Shown: in pieces, positions 8,900 to 17,552 of the stretch
Layout: each line of letters opens with the position of its first letter
Numbering within the stretch: the stretch's first letter is position 1
Assembly: GCA_964580965.1 (NCBI GenBank)
Contig: CAZOLZ010000008.1
Coordinates: forward strand, 1 to 56,357
DNA length: 56,357 nucleotides
Source: CAIUKX01 sp964580965
Lineage (GTDB): Bacteria; Bacteroidota; Bacteroidia; Flavobacteriales_D; Crocinitomicaceae
Direction of reading: 5' to 3'
Notes under the pieces: generated by a model
Database searches by the model: none
What the model was told of the DNA's origin: nothing
Seen by the model: only the letters and a program-made list of their open reading frames with translations
Translations under genes and position numbers: made by a program

Positions 8900-8907
8900 C
8901 AAAGATA
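8900..8907 (-). promoter_or_regulatory. purB: purB -7 promoter element
   Basis: On the minus strand the bases read TATCTTTG, a perfect TAnnTTTG box, 31 bases before the chosen purB start. No clear TTTG -33 box is present. A small dyad ATCCT-TTT-AGGAT at 8918-8930 lies where it would be, and could be an operator. Confidence 0.5.
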
Positions 8908-8966
8908 GTAAATTAATATCCTTTTAGGATTAATCATAAGTTCATTGTTAGTAAATAGTTACTCAA

Positions 8967-8999
8967 TTGAATTTATTTGAATTAAAAGGTTTACTTTTG
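8967..8999 (+). promoter_or_regulatory. Promoter for the TPR/PD40 gene
   Basis: TACTTTTG at 8992-8999 matches TAnnTTTG exactly. A TTG at 8967-8969 lies 22 bases upstream as a possible -33 box. The gene starts at 9033. Confidence 0.5.
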
Positions 9000-9032
9000 T
9001 TCTTTGTATAAGATTACAAATTATATTATGTC

Positions 9033-10406
9033 ATGAAATTAAGATTAGTTATTTGTTTTTTGGTTATTTCATCATTTGGTTTTTCTATGGGTAACCTACA
9101 TCCCGAAGATTCAACATCAAATATATTAGATAAATCAGTGGCATTAGTAATGCTAGAGGAAGGAAAACGTTTATTTATTGAAGGTAAAACAAAAGATGCT
9201 TTAATTCAATTTCGTCTAGTTCAATTGAAAGATCCAAATAGCTGGAGACCATATTTTTGGATTGCTAATTGTCATTTTGCATTATCAAATTTTGGTTTTG
9301 CTTTAAAATATGGAAATCAAGCGATATCAAAAAATGTCAAGAATGTTGACCCTGAAGTGTATGAACTGTTGGGTAAAACTTATCATCATTTAAACATTGT
9401 TGATTCTGCTATAGTGAATTATGAAAAGGCTTTAAAGTTCATGTCTCAAGTTAGAATTAAAGACTTAAAGATTCAAACAAGATTAGATGAATGTATTTTT
9501 GCTAAAGCACAATACGAAAAAGGGGATACCTTAAAACGTATTAAGCTAGGTAAAGAAGTAAATACAGGTTATGATGAATACGGTGCCTTACTTACATCTG
9601 ATGGCAAGACGATGTATTTTACAGCAAGAAGGAACGATACTAAAGGAGCTAAAGCTAACCCTGATGATCAAGATTATTTTGAAGATATATACAGAGCTTA
9701 TTGGAATGAAGAAGATTTGATTTGGGACTCTGTTACTAATAAGATTAATCGAATCAATTCAAATGGTTTCGATTCATTTTCTCACATAGATACAGCCGAT
9801 CTAAAAGCATTTATTACTGTAAATACTACATCTTTAAAAAGTAGAAAAAAAACAAAAGGATCTGATATCTTTGAAATAGATTTTTCAAATAAAGGGAAGT
9901 GGTCAACGCCCAAACCAATAAAAAGTAAATACATTAATTCTAGTTTTTTTGATGGAGCACCATCTGTAACTGCAGATGGTAATACAATGTATTTTGTTTC
10001 TGATAGAAAAGGGAAAAAACGCTCTACTGATATATATGTTGTACAAAAGATTAGTGAAAAAGAATGGGGTGAGCCAGTTGTGCTAAGTGATAGCGTAAAT
10101 ACTGAAGATAGTGAAACAACTCCTTTTATAACTCCTGACGGAAGATATTTATTCTTCAGTTCAAAAGGTCATTTAGGTATGGGAGGATATGACATTTTTG
10201 TAGCTGAAAATTTAGGTGATGGTAATTGGACTAAAGCTGTTAATTTAGGATGTGAATTCAATACCGTCAATAGTGATACTCATTTTAAATATTATATCAA
10301 TTTAGAAAAAGCATTCTTATCTGGAACTGAAATTATTGGAAATAAATCAAGTGTTGATATTTTTCAAGTAGATATGTCAAATTATTCATATCCTAGTTTC
10401 GACTAA
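9033..10406 (+). CDS. Secreted TPR and PD40 (WD40-like) repeat protein
   Basis: Exported 457-residue protein with a signal peptide (hydrophobic residues 4-18, likely cleavage near FSMG). Residues about 35-160 carry two to three tetratricopeptide-like helices (for example EEGKRLFIEGKTKDALIQF). Residues about 185-440 carry PD40 propeller blades, seen as repeated phrases such as LTSDGKTMYFTARR, VTADGNTMYFVSDRKG and ITPDGRYLFFSSKG. Such proteins in Bacteroidota often also have a C-terminal OmpA domain, but this one ends after the propeller. It probably acts in the periplasm or outer membrane as a binding scaffold. The exact role is unknown. truA follows after seven bases. Confidence 0.8.
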   Translation: MKLRLVICFLVISSFGFSMGNLHPEDSTSNILDKSVALVMLEEGKRLFIEGKTKDALIQFRLVQLKDPNSWRPYFWIANCHFALSNFGFALKYGNQAISKNVKNVDPEVYELLGKTYHHLNIVDSAIVNYEKALKFMSQVRIKDLKIQTRLDECIFAKAQYEKGDTLKRIKLGKEVNTGYDEYGALLTSDGKTMYFTARRNDTKGAKANPDDQDYFEDIYRAYWNEEDLIWDSVTNKINRINSNGFDSFSHIDTADLKAFITVNTTSLKSRKKTKGSDIFEIDFSNKGKWSTPKPIKSKYINSSFFDGAPSVTADGNTMYFVSDRKGKKRSTDIYVVQKISEKEWGEPVVLSDSVNTEDSETTPFITPDGRYLFFSSKGHLGMGGYDIFVAENLGDGNWTKAVNLGCEFNTVNSDTHFKYYINLEKAFLSGTEIIGNKSSVDIFQVDMSNYSYPSFD

Positions 10407-10413
10407 ACTTGTT

Positions 10414-11148
10414 GTGAAACGTTACTTTATTGAAATTTCATATAATGGTGAATTGTATCATGGTTGGCAAGTACAGCCAAATGCTGTATCAGTTCAAGAG
10501 GAAATCGAAACAGTTTTAACACGATTAAACTCCAATTCTAAGGTTGATATTGTTGGTTGTGGAAGGACAGATGCTGGAGTGCATGCTCATCATTACATTT
10601 TTCATGTAGACCTCGATCTAAAATTAACATTCTCTGATTTTTTATTTAAAGCTAATAAAATGTTATCTGATAATATTAGTTTTCATAATATTTGTGAGGT
10701 CGAAGAAGTTAAACACGCTCGTTTTTCTGCAAAAAAAAGGACTTATCGTTATTTTATACATAATAAAAAGAATCCCTTTAAGCATAAGTTATCATGGTAT
10801 AATTCAAAGTCATTTAATCTGGAGAAGATGAATGAATCAGCATCTCTATTAATAGGAACTAAAGATTTCACATCTTTTTCAAAAGTAAATACGGATGTAA
10901 AAACTAATATTTGTTCAGTTTATGAAGCCAAATGGGTTAAAGTCAATGAAAATGAATTTTACTTTGAAATTTCAGCAGATCGTTTTTTAAGAAACATGGT
11001 TCGTGCTATAGTTGGTACTTTATTAGAAGTTGGGATAGAAAATATTGAACCTGATCATATAGAAACTATTTTGAAATTAAAAGATAGGGGAGAAGCAGCT
11101 TTATCTGTACCTGCTCATGGTTTATTTCTTTGGGAAATAATTTATTAA
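10414..11148 (+). CDS. truA: tRNA pseudouridine(38-40) synthase
   Basis: Converts uridines 38-40 of tRNA anticodon arms to pseudouridine. It has 244 residues, normal for the family. The catalytic Asp53 lies in the GCGRTDAGVHA motif (48-58). The RFLRNMVRAIVGTLLEVG block near 190-207 is also typical. The start is GTG at 10414, giving the expected MKRYFIEISYNG opening. No ATG is available nearby. It follows the TPR/PD40 gene by seven bases. The TAA stop shares a TTAA tetranucleotide (11145-11148) with the stop of the opposing MscS gene, so there is no room for a terminator between them. Confidence 0.95.
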   Translation: MKRYFIEISYNGELYHGWQVQPNAVSVQEEIETVLTRLNSNSKVDIVGCGRTDAGVHAHHYIFHVDLDLKLTFSDFLFKANKMLSDNISFHNICEVEEVKHARFSAKKRTYRYFIHNKKNPFKHKLSWYNSKSFNLEKMNESASLLIGTKDFTSFSKVNTDVKTNICSVYEAKWVKVNENEFYFEISADRFLRNMVRAIVGTLLEVGIENIEPDHIETILKLKDRGEAALSVPAHGLFLWEIIY

Positions 11149-12248
11149 CCTTTTGAAATAATGTGAATATCTCTTTGAGGAAAAGGAATAACAATTTTAT
11201 ATTCTCTAAATAGTCGATCGATTTCCATTCTGATATCAGATTTATAAAAATTGATATCCCAACTTTGATCAGCCCAAAATAATAGTTCGATATCTATGCC
11301 GTTATCACCAAAATTGGCTAATCTTACATCAACAGGCATATTTTTCCTAACTCTGGGATGGCTTAAAGCGGCTTGTTTTAACAATCGGCTGACTAATTGA
11401 GTATCAGTTCCATAGGCAATATTTAATTTGATGATAAAGCGGGATAATTCAGTTCCATGGGACCAATTTTCAATATGTTCTTGAGTTAATTTATTGTTTG
11501 GAATGATTAAAACATTTCCATCTCTAGTTTCGATATGTGTAGTTCTAACATTTATTTTTAGAATTTTGGCAACAATCGGTTGAGTTGTTCCTGAATTACT
11601 TATTTCAATGATATCTCCTACTCTCAGATTACCTTCAAACAATAAAACAATTCCCGAAAACATATCTTTAAATACATCTTGGAGTCCTAAACCAAGTCCA
11701 ACCAGTAAAGCAGCGGAACCAGTTAAAAGGAAGGCGATCTGAATATCCAGCGCTTTTAATGAGATAAAAAAGGCAATTATTGAAACAACATATTTCGTTA
11801 ATTGGAGGTAAACATATTCAGATCCCTCGTCTATGTTGGGGTGATCCTTAAAATATCTTGAGATATATAATTTTGAAAGATTGATTATAATTCTTGCTGA
11901 AAAATAGATTGCAATAACAGCAATTAAGTTATAAAATCTGAGGTTAAAATGTTCAGAATCAATAAAATTATGGTTTAAAAAATCTATAAATGTAATGTTA
12001 TTATTATTGACTTTAAGACTTGAAATAGCAATGTAAAATGCCAAAAGATAAACACTCTGACTAAGTAATCGTAGCCATGTGATTTTTTGACCGTCAACTT
12101 TGATATTTGCCTGATTTAACATTTCTTTTAAGAGCTTGTGAATTGTTTTTTTTGCGAATGAAGCACTTATAAAAATGATAAGAAAGACAATTATATTCCA
12201 ACTATTAATTTCGTAAGGTCCAAATTGAAAAAGTGTTTTACTTAACAT
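11145..12248 (-). CDS. MscS family mechanosensitive ion channel
   Basis: Small-conductance mechanosensitive channel-like membrane protein that would release solutes under osmotic downshock. It has 367 residues with hydrophobic segments near 18-33, 60-78, 104-122 and 150-165. The pore helix with the Gly/Ala pattern (GSAALLVGLGLGLQDVF) follows at about 177-193. Next comes the MscS signature SGIVLLFEGNLRVGDIIEI, then the cytosolic beta and alpha/beta domains. It starts one base after the dnaG stop and is the last gene of a five-gene minus-strand run. A role in osmotic adaptation is from the family. The link with dnaG is only positional. Confidence 0.9.
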   Translation of the reverse strand: MLSKTLFQFGPYEINSWNIIVFLIIFISASFAKKTIHKLLKEMLNQANIKVDGQKITWLRLLSQSVYLLAFYIAISSLKVNNNNITFIDFLNHNFIDSEHFNLRFYNLIAVIAIYFSARIIINLSKLYISRYFKDHPNIDEGSEYVYLQLTKYVVSIIAFFISLKALDIQIAFLLTGSAALLVGLGLGLQDVFKDMFSGIVLLFEGNLRVGDIIEISNSGTTQPIVAKILKINVRTTHIETRDGNVLIIPNNKLTQEHIENWSHGTELSRFIIKLNIAYGTDTQLVSRLLKQAALSHPRVRKNMPVDVRLANFGDNGIDIELLFWADQSWDINFYKSDIRMEIDRLFREYKIVIPFPQRDIHIISKG

Positions 12249-12249
12249 A

Positions 12250-14226
12250 TTATCTTGTAATTCGTCCTAATAATTCAGAAAATATTTTCGCAATTTGATC
12301 TAAATTCATTTTATCCAAGATTAAATCAGTAATCTCATCTTCTGATTCAGTTATAGCTAGTTTAGTTTCAATAATAGCTATCTCAGCTTTAATTTTCGAT
12401 AATTTAAAATCATAAATAGCACTTAGAATCGCATTCGGTAACCGGTCAAACTCTGTGTCTGTATCAATATTATGTTTAGAAATCCATTGAGGGCTTAATT
12501 CATTTTTTTCTGTTTCAATATCAGAAACAAACTTTACAATGTCTTGGTCTTCATGCCTTTGAAAAAAACTAGACTTGTAAAGTGTTTTTTCACTTAATCC
12601 TTCTAAAATAATTTGATGTATTTTATTGTAAAGTGGTGTTATAAATACCAATTCATCCTTGTCTAATTCATGACAAATTAATTCAGCAACACTTGTTTCA
12701 ATTTTACATTTTTTTCCATCTTCATCTAAGTGTTCTGTTTCTACTGCGAACGCCCCATATTTTACAAGTTTTCTAATCAGTTCAAACTCTTTGTTTGTTT
12801 CATCATTTTTTTGTTCAAATTCAGAAGTGTTTTTTTGTTCAACTGTTGGTCTTTGTATGTTATGAACTGGAATTTCCTCAACATCTGTATTTTGATATCT
12901 ATTTCCTTTTAAAATTTCAGATTTTCTGATTTTGTTAAGTTCGCTCAAGATAATGGATTCATCAACTTCAAATCTTGAAGCAATATCTTTCGAGTATAGC
13001 GTCCTTGCAATTTGATCAGGAATTAAAGCAATTGAATTTACAATTTCTTTGATGAGGTTAGCTTTTTGTAAAGGATCATTGTCGTGATCTTTAAGTAAGA
13101 TATCAGATTTAAATGAAACAAAATTTTGTTTATTTTCATCAAGAAAAAGATTCAATTCATTTGATGAAACTTTTTTTGAATATGAATCAGGATCTTCTCC
13201 CTCGGGGAATAAAATGACATTTACATTCATTCCTTCCTGAAGTATCAAATCAATACCTCTAAAAGAAGCTTTAATCCCGGCGGCATCTCCATCATATAAT
13301 ATTGTTATGTTATCAGTATATCGCTTTATTAGTTTAATTTGTTCTTTTGTAAGGGATGTTCCTGATGAAGAAACCACATTCTCTATTCCTGCTTGATGCA
13401 TACTTATAACATCAGTATACCCTTCACACAAATAGCAATTGTCATATTTAATGATTTCTCCTTTGGCAAAATATAACCCGTAAAGGATTTCACTTTTATT
13501 GTAAATGATACTTTCAGGAGAGTTGAAATATTTTGCTATTTTTTTGTCAGTAAATAATGTTCTTCCACCAAAGCCTAGAGTTCTTCCAGTTATTGAGTGA
13601 ATGGGAAACATAACACGACCTCTGAAAAAGTCAAAATAGCGTTCATCTTTTGATTTAACTAATCCAACTTTTTCTAAATATTCAAGTTTATAATTTTTAT
13701 AAAGTGCAGCTTTTGTAAAGTCATCACTTTTGTTTAAGCAATACCCCAGCTGAAACTTTTTTATGATGTCATTTCTAAATCCTCTTTCTTGAAAATAAGA
13801 TAATCCAATAGCTTTTCCTTCTTCACTTTCATGAAGGTTGTTTGAGAAAAAATCTTTAGCAAATTCGTTGATGATGTGAAGACTCTCTCTTTCACTAATA
13901 GCAGCAAGCTCTTCTGGAGTAGCAGGTTTTTCTTCGGGGATTTCAATATTATATTTACCTGCAAGCCACTTTAATGCTTCTGGATAACTATAGTGTTCTT
14001 TTTCCATTAAAAAAGTAACTACAGTACCACCTTTTCCTGTACTAAAACATTTGAAAATTTGTTTTGCTGGAGAAACAACAAAAGAAGGAGTTTTTTCATC
14101 AGTGAATGGACTTAATCCTTTTAGGTTTGACCCTGCACGTTTTAAGTTTACATATTCCCCTATAACTTCTTCAATCCTTGCGGTTTGTAGAATCGTATCA
14201 ATAATATGTGTTGGTATTTTACCCAT
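12250..14226 (-). CDS. dnaG: DNA primase lacking the canonical zinc ligands
   Basis: Synthesises RNA primers for replication. It has 658 residues. The N-terminal zinc-ribbon fold is present, but the usual Cys-His-Cys-Cys ligands read Ser39, Thr42, Cys60 and Thr63 (LSPFTDEKTPSF and KCFSTGKGG), so zinc binding is unlikely. The TOPRIM catalytic core is intact: Glu268 in LCEGYTDV and the Asp312/Asp314 pair in LYDGDAAG. The segment FFRGRVMFPI near 200-209 matches the polymerase core. The C-terminal 200 residues are the divergent helicase-binding region. The start codon abuts the upstream lipoprotein stop. It is not in an rpsU-dnaG-rpoD arrangement here. Confidence 0.95.
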   Translation of the reverse strand: MGKIPTHIIDTILQTARIEEVIGEYVNLKRAGSNLKGLSPFTDEKTPSFVVSPAKQIFKCFSTGKGGTVVTFLMEKEHYSYPEALKWLAGKYNIEIPEEKPATPEELAAISERESLHIINEFAKDFFSNNLHESEEGKAIGLSYFQERGFRNDIIKKFQLGYCLNKSDDFTKAALYKNYKLEYLEKVGLVKSKDERYFDFFRGRVMFPIHSITGRTLGFGGRTLFTDKKIAKYFNSPESIIYNKSEILYGLYFAKGEIIKYDNCYLCEGYTDVISMHQAGIENVVSSSGTSLTKEQIKLIKRYTDNITILYDGDAAGIKASFRGIDLILQEGMNVNVILFPEGEDPDSYSKKVSSNELNLFLDENKQNFVSFKSDILLKDHDNDPLQKANLIKEIVNSIALIPDQIARTLYSKDIASRFEVDESIILSELNKIRKSEILKGNRYQNTDVEEIPVHNIQRPTVEQKNTSEFEQKNDETNKEFELIRKLVKYGAFAVETEHLDEDGKKCKIETSVAELICHELDKDELVFITPLYNKIHQIILEGLSEKTLYKSSFFQRHEDQDIVKFVSDIETEKNELSPQWISKHNIDTDTEFDRLPNAILSAIYDFKLSKIKAEIAIIETKLAITESEDEITDLILDKMNLDQIAKIFSELLGRITR

Positions 14227-14652
14227 TTATTTCTCGATCCTACCGTAATCTTTTTCTTGAATTAAGTTTCCTTTTTCATCGTAATATTTCCAAACCCCAA
14301 TCATTTGATCATTTTCATATTCACCAACATATCTAAGTGTTCCATTCGGATATTTCACAATTGAATGTGCTGTTCGTTTTCCATTTTCATAGTAAGTGAT
14401 AGACAACTCTAACCCTGATTCACTATAAAAAACCCATTTCCCTTCGCGTTGTTTTTGATTATTTTGAGCTCCTTGAATTTTAATTTTTTTTCGACCTGGA
14501 TAATATTCTGTATATATTCCATTCTTTAATTCAATTAAAGTTTTTTCTTCTTTAGGTCTAATTGACTTATTTGGTTGATCTTTCTTTTCTGATGAGCAAG
14601 ATTCAAAAAAAAATATTGCTAACGATATGATGAAAAAGTAAAGTAGTTTCAT
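14227..14652 (-). CDS. Small lipoprotein with MORN/YwqK-like repeats
   Basis: A 141-residue lipoprotein. The signal has a hydrophobic run to residue 17 and lipobox FESC, with Cys near residue 19. The mature part contains three MORN-like units, recognisable by Gly-x-Trp/Tyr and Asn-Gly patterns: REGKWVFYSESG, KYPNGTLRYVGEYEN and IGVWKYYDEKGN. Such repeats occur in the so-called YwqK antitoxin-like proteins of Bacteroidota, but no toxin gene is adjacent. Its stop codon touches the dnaG start and its own start lies three bases from the polyprenyl synthetase stop. It is therefore embedded in the operon. Function unknown. Confidence 0.82.
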   Translation of the reverse strand: MKLLYFFIISLAIFFFESCSSEKKDQPNKSIRPKEEKTLIELKNGIYTEYYPGRKKIKIQGAQNNQKQREGKWVFYSESGLELSITYYENGKRTAHSIVKYPNGTLRYVGEYENDQMIGVWKYYDEKGNLIQEKDYGRIEK

Positions 14653-14655
14653 TTG

Positions 14656-15627
14656 TTATTTAGAACGTTCTATTGTATAGTTTACTAGACCTATTAAAGC
14701 ATTTTTTGCTTTAGAATCCTCAATATGATTAATTTTAGATAGTGCTTGATCTCTTAACTCAATCATTTTTAATTTTGAATATTCAATTCCTCCAGAATCA
14801 TGAACAAGTTGAATAGCTCTTTTTATAGATTTTTGATCTTCATTTTTATTTTTGATGATGTAGATTAATTCTTTTTTTATTTCTTTACTACAGTTGTTTA
14901 AAGTGTAAATTAAGGGTAAAGTTAGTTTTCTTTCCCTAATATCTAAACCAGTTGGTTTTCCGATTTTATCTCCACCACCATAATCAAAAATATCATCTTT
15001 TATTTGAAATGCTAGACCAACTAATTCTCCAAATGATCTCATGTTTTCCGATTCATCTAATTTGTTAACAGATAAAGCTGCACTTTCACACACTGTAGAA
15101 ATTAGTGAAGCAGTTTTTTGGCGAATAATTTCAAAGTATATTTCTTCAGTTATATCAAGTTTTCTTGCTTTTTCAATTTGAAGTAGTTCCCCTTCACTCA
15201 TTTTACGAACGGCATCTGCAACCACTTTAAGTAAGTCGACATTATTTTTTTCTATTGAAAGAAGAAGAACTCTTGAAAGCATAAAGTCTCCAACAAGAAC
15301 GGCAATTTTATTTTTCCATAAAGCATTTAAAGAAAAAAAACCACGCCTTTCATTGGCATCATCAACTACATCATCATGGACTAAAGAAGCAGTATGAAGC
15401 AGTTCAACTAAAGAAGCAGCGTCATAAGTTTTATCATTTATATCACCTAACATTTTGGCAGATAAAAACAAAAACATTGGACGCATTTGTTTTCCTTTTC
15501 TTTTAATGATGTAGTGGGTTATTTTATCAAGTAAAGGGACTTTTGATTGCATACTTTTTCGAAATCTACTTTCGAATTCAACCATTTCACCCTGTATAGG
15601 ATCCATTATTTCCTTTACTGACATCAT
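14656..15627 (-). CDS. Polyprenyl diphosphate synthase
   Basis: Trans-prenyltransferase that elongates allylic diphosphates with isopentenyl diphosphate, probably for the menaquinone side chain. It has 323 residues. The first Asp-rich motif is HDDVVDD (Asp85, Asp86, Asp89) and the second is KDDIFDYGGG (Asp211, Asp212, Asp215). A GKPTGLD segment follows the second motif. The residue five before the first motif is a small Ala80. In this family that fits medium to long products rather than geranyl or farnesyl diphosphate, although chain length cannot be fixed by eye. The start may be either of two consecutive Met codons (15627 or 15624). Confidence 0.9.
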   Translation of the reverse strand: MMSVKEIMDPIQGEMVEFESRFRKSMQSKVPLLDKITHYIIKRKGKQMRPMFLFLSAKMLGDINDKTYDAASLVELLHTASLVHDDVVDDANERRGFFSLNALWKNKIAVLVGDFMLSRVLLLSIEKNNVDLLKVVADAVRKMSEGELLQIEKARKLDITEEIYFEIIRQKTASLISTVCESAALSVNKLDESENMRSFGELVGLAFQIKDDIFDYGGGDKIGKPTGLDIRERKLTLPLIYTLNNCSKEIKKELIYIIKNKNEDQKSIKRAIQLVHDSGGIEYSKLKMIELRDQALSKINHIEDSKAKNALIGLVNYTIERSK

Positions 15628-15675
15628 ATATTACAAATATACATTAACAAATGTAATTTATTTAGTAATGTATTT

Positions 15676-16752
15676 TCATTTTTTTAAAATTCTACCAAAA
15701 TTTTGAGTTGATTTATTTTTGTTAGCTAATTGTCCACATGCAGCATCAATATCTTTACCTCTACTCCTTCTAATGTTAACAATTAAATTTTTAGATTCTA
15801 GATATTTAGCGAAAGCATCAACATTATTTCGAGAAGCCTGCTGATATATACCATCATCAATAGGGTTGTATTCAATAATATTAATTTTACATGGAACACA
15901 CTTTGTAAATTCAGCTAGTTCTTTGGCGTCATTTAAGGTGTCATTGAAATCCTTAAAAATGATATATTCAAATGTTACGCGTGATTTAGTTTTTTCATGA
16001 AAATACCTCAAAGCATCAGATAGAATAGTGAGGTTGTTAGTTTCATTAATTTCCATGATTTGGTTTCTTTTATCATCATTTGCAGCGTGTAAAGAAAGTG
16101 CTAAGTTGAATTTCACTTCATCATCACCAAGTTGTTTAATCATTTTAGCTATGCCAGCTGTTGAAACAGTAATTCGCTTTGGAGACATTTTTAACCCTTC
16201 ATCAGAGGTGATATATTCAATAGATTTTAGCGTGTTTTTGTAGTTCAATAAAGGTTCTCCCATACCCATATAAACGATATTCGTTAGAGGTGTTTGATAC
16301 CTTTGATCGGCTTGTTGTTTTAAAAAATAGACTTGATCATAGATTTCACTTGCTGTAAGATTTCTTAAAAGTTTCAATTTTCCTGTGGCACAAAATTTAC
16401 AAGCTAAACTACACCCAACTTGTGACGATATACAAGCCGTCATTCTTGATGAAGTAGGAATTAATACTCCTTCTATAACTTTATTCTCATCAACAATAAA
16501 TGCATTTTTTATTGTTTTGTCATTACTGATCTGTGCGTCAGAATGTTTTATTTTGTCAATGAAAAAAAGGTCGTTTAGTTTTTCTCTTAGTTCTTGACTA
16601 AGGTTTAACATTTCACCAAATGTTGAAGCGTTTTTTTTCCAAAGCCATTCTGATATCTGTTTTGAACGAAATTTTTTTTCGCCCATTTTTACGATTTCAT
16701 TTTCGAGTTCCTCTTTTGAAAGTGACCTTATATTAACTTTTTTCGTCTCCAT
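15676..16752 (-). CDS. rlmN: 23S rRNA (adenine2503-C2)/tRNA methyltransferase
   Basis: Radical SAM enzyme that methylates C2 of A2503 in 23S rRNA, and A37 of some tRNAs. It has 358 residues. The iron-sulfur motif CxxxCxxC is Cys114, Cys118 and Cys121 (GCSLACKFCATG). The conserved C-terminal catalytic Cys is Cys339 in DIDAACGQ, and YMGMGEPLLNY is the usual SAM-binding segment. It heads the five-gene minus-strand block. A TAGTTTTG box on the minus strand (16776-16769) is a fair -7 promoter element 17 bases before the start. It diverges from the SDR gene. Confidence 0.95.
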   Translation of the reverse strand: METKKVNIRSLSKEELENEIVKMGEKKFRSKQISEWLWKKNASTFGEMLNLSQELREKLNDLFFIDKIKHSDAQISNDKTIKNAFIVDENKVIEGVLIPTSSRMTACISSQVGCSLACKFCATGKLKLLRNLTASEIYDQVYFLKQQADQRYQTPLTNIVYMGMGEPLLNYKNTLKSIEYITSDEGLKMSPKRITVSTAGIAKMIKQLGDDEVKFNLALSLHAANDDKRNQIMEINETNNLTILSDALRYFHEKTKSRVTFEYIIFKDFNDTLNDAKELAEFTKCVPCKINIIEYNPIDDGIYQQASRNNVDAFAKYLESKNLIVNIRRSRGKDIDAACGQLANKNKSTQNFGRILKK

Positions 16753-16768
16753 TTTTAAACTTGTATTA

Positions 16769-16776
16769 CAAAACTA
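16769..16776 (-). promoter_or_regulatory. rlmN: rlmN -7 promoter element
   Basis: The minus strand reads TAGTTTTG, a perfect TAnnTTTG box, 17 bases before the rlmN ATG. A -33 TTTG box is not evident. Its position overlaps codons of any SDR protein started at 16761, which supports a later SDR start. Confidence 0.45.
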
Positions 16777-16826
16777 ACCATTATTATTGTTATTTTTCGG
16801 AAATAAAGAATATCAGTTCACAAGTA

Positions 16827-17552
16827 ATGCAAAAAGTTCTATTTATAACTGGAGGCAGTAAAGGTATTGGGAAGGCTTTGTTACATAAATTTCTTTGTAA
16901 TGGCTTCTTTTGTGTTAATTTTTCTCGTTCCTCCTCGCAAATTAACAATGAAAATTTGAAGGAAGTGTATGTTGATTTGTCTGATAATCAAGGGTTTTTA
17001 AATGAATTTCAAAAAAACATTTCTCAAATAGACATCACTAACTGTAAACAATTGATTTTGATTAATAATGCTGGTTTGATAAACCCTATCGATTATGTAG
17101 GCGATTTAACTAGTAAAAAAATATTAGATTCGTTTTCTGTGAATTTAACCTCACCAGTTCTATTGACAAATAGCTTTTTGAAAATTTTTCAAGATAAAAA
17201 CATGGAAAAGTATATTGTCAATATTTCTTCCGGTGCAGCAAATTATGCCATTCAATCATGGTCGATTTATTGCTCAGCAAAGGCTTCATTAGACATGTTT
17301 AGTAAAGTTTTGAATGAAGAACAACAGTTTAGGGCCTTTCCTTTTAAAGTGATTACTTTTTACCCTGGTAAAGTTGATACGTCAATGCAATCGACAATTC
17401 GTGATGTTCCAAAAGACCGATTTAAGGATGTTGATATCTTTAAACAAGCAAAAATTGAGGGGGAATTATTAACTCCCAAATATGTATCGAATCAAATATT
17501 TGATTCGATATTTGATTCTACCAACATTGAATTGATTAGAAGAGTAGTTTAA
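16827..17552 (+). CDS. Short-chain dehydrogenase/reductase
   Basis: NAD(P)-dependent oxidoreductase of the SDR family, 241 residues. The nucleotide-binding motif TGGSKGIG is at 8-15, NNAG at 80-83, the catalytic Ser in NISSGAA near 134, and the Tyr148-x3-Lys152 pair in YCSAK. The substrate is not predictable. The ATG at 16827 (MQKVLFITGG) is chosen over one at 16761, which would add 22 residues before the Rossmann fold and lies in the rlmN promoter region. The 3' end contains a 26-base perfect palindrome coding for the IFDSIFDS region. The stop overlaps the stop of the convergent GAPDH gene. Confidence 0.87.
   Translation: MQKVLFITGGSKGIGKALLHKFLCNGFFCVNFSRSSSQINNENLKEVYVDLSDNQGFLNEFQKNISQIDITNCKQLILINNAGLINPIDYVGDLTSKKILDSFSVNLTSPVLLTNSFLKIFQDKNMEKYIVNISSGAANYAIQSWSIYCSAKASLDMFSKVLNEEQQFRAFPFKVITFYPGKVDTSMQSTIRDVPKDRFKDVDIFKQAKIEGELLTPKYVSNQIFDSIFDSTNIELIRRVV
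17485..17510. repeat. 26-base perfect palindrome inside the SDR gene
   Basis: The left arm TATCGAATCAAAT (17485-17497) is the exact reverse complement of the right arm ATTTGATTCGATA (17498-17510). An 11-base direct repeat ATATTTGATTC occurs at 17496-17506 and again at 17508-17518. It lies about 40 bases before the SDR stop and just beyond the opposing GAPDH stop. No T run follows on either strand. Confidence 0.9.

Noticed and set aside
8870..8902. Longer purB start at 8902
   Set aside because: The extra 11 codons include a TATCTTTG promoter box on the coding strand and the added residues are not typical of PurB.
16761..16826. Longer SDR protein starting at 16761
   Set aside because: The extension lies before the Rossmann fold, is rich in Tyr, and overlaps the rlmN promoter element. 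The ATG at 16827 gives a normal start.
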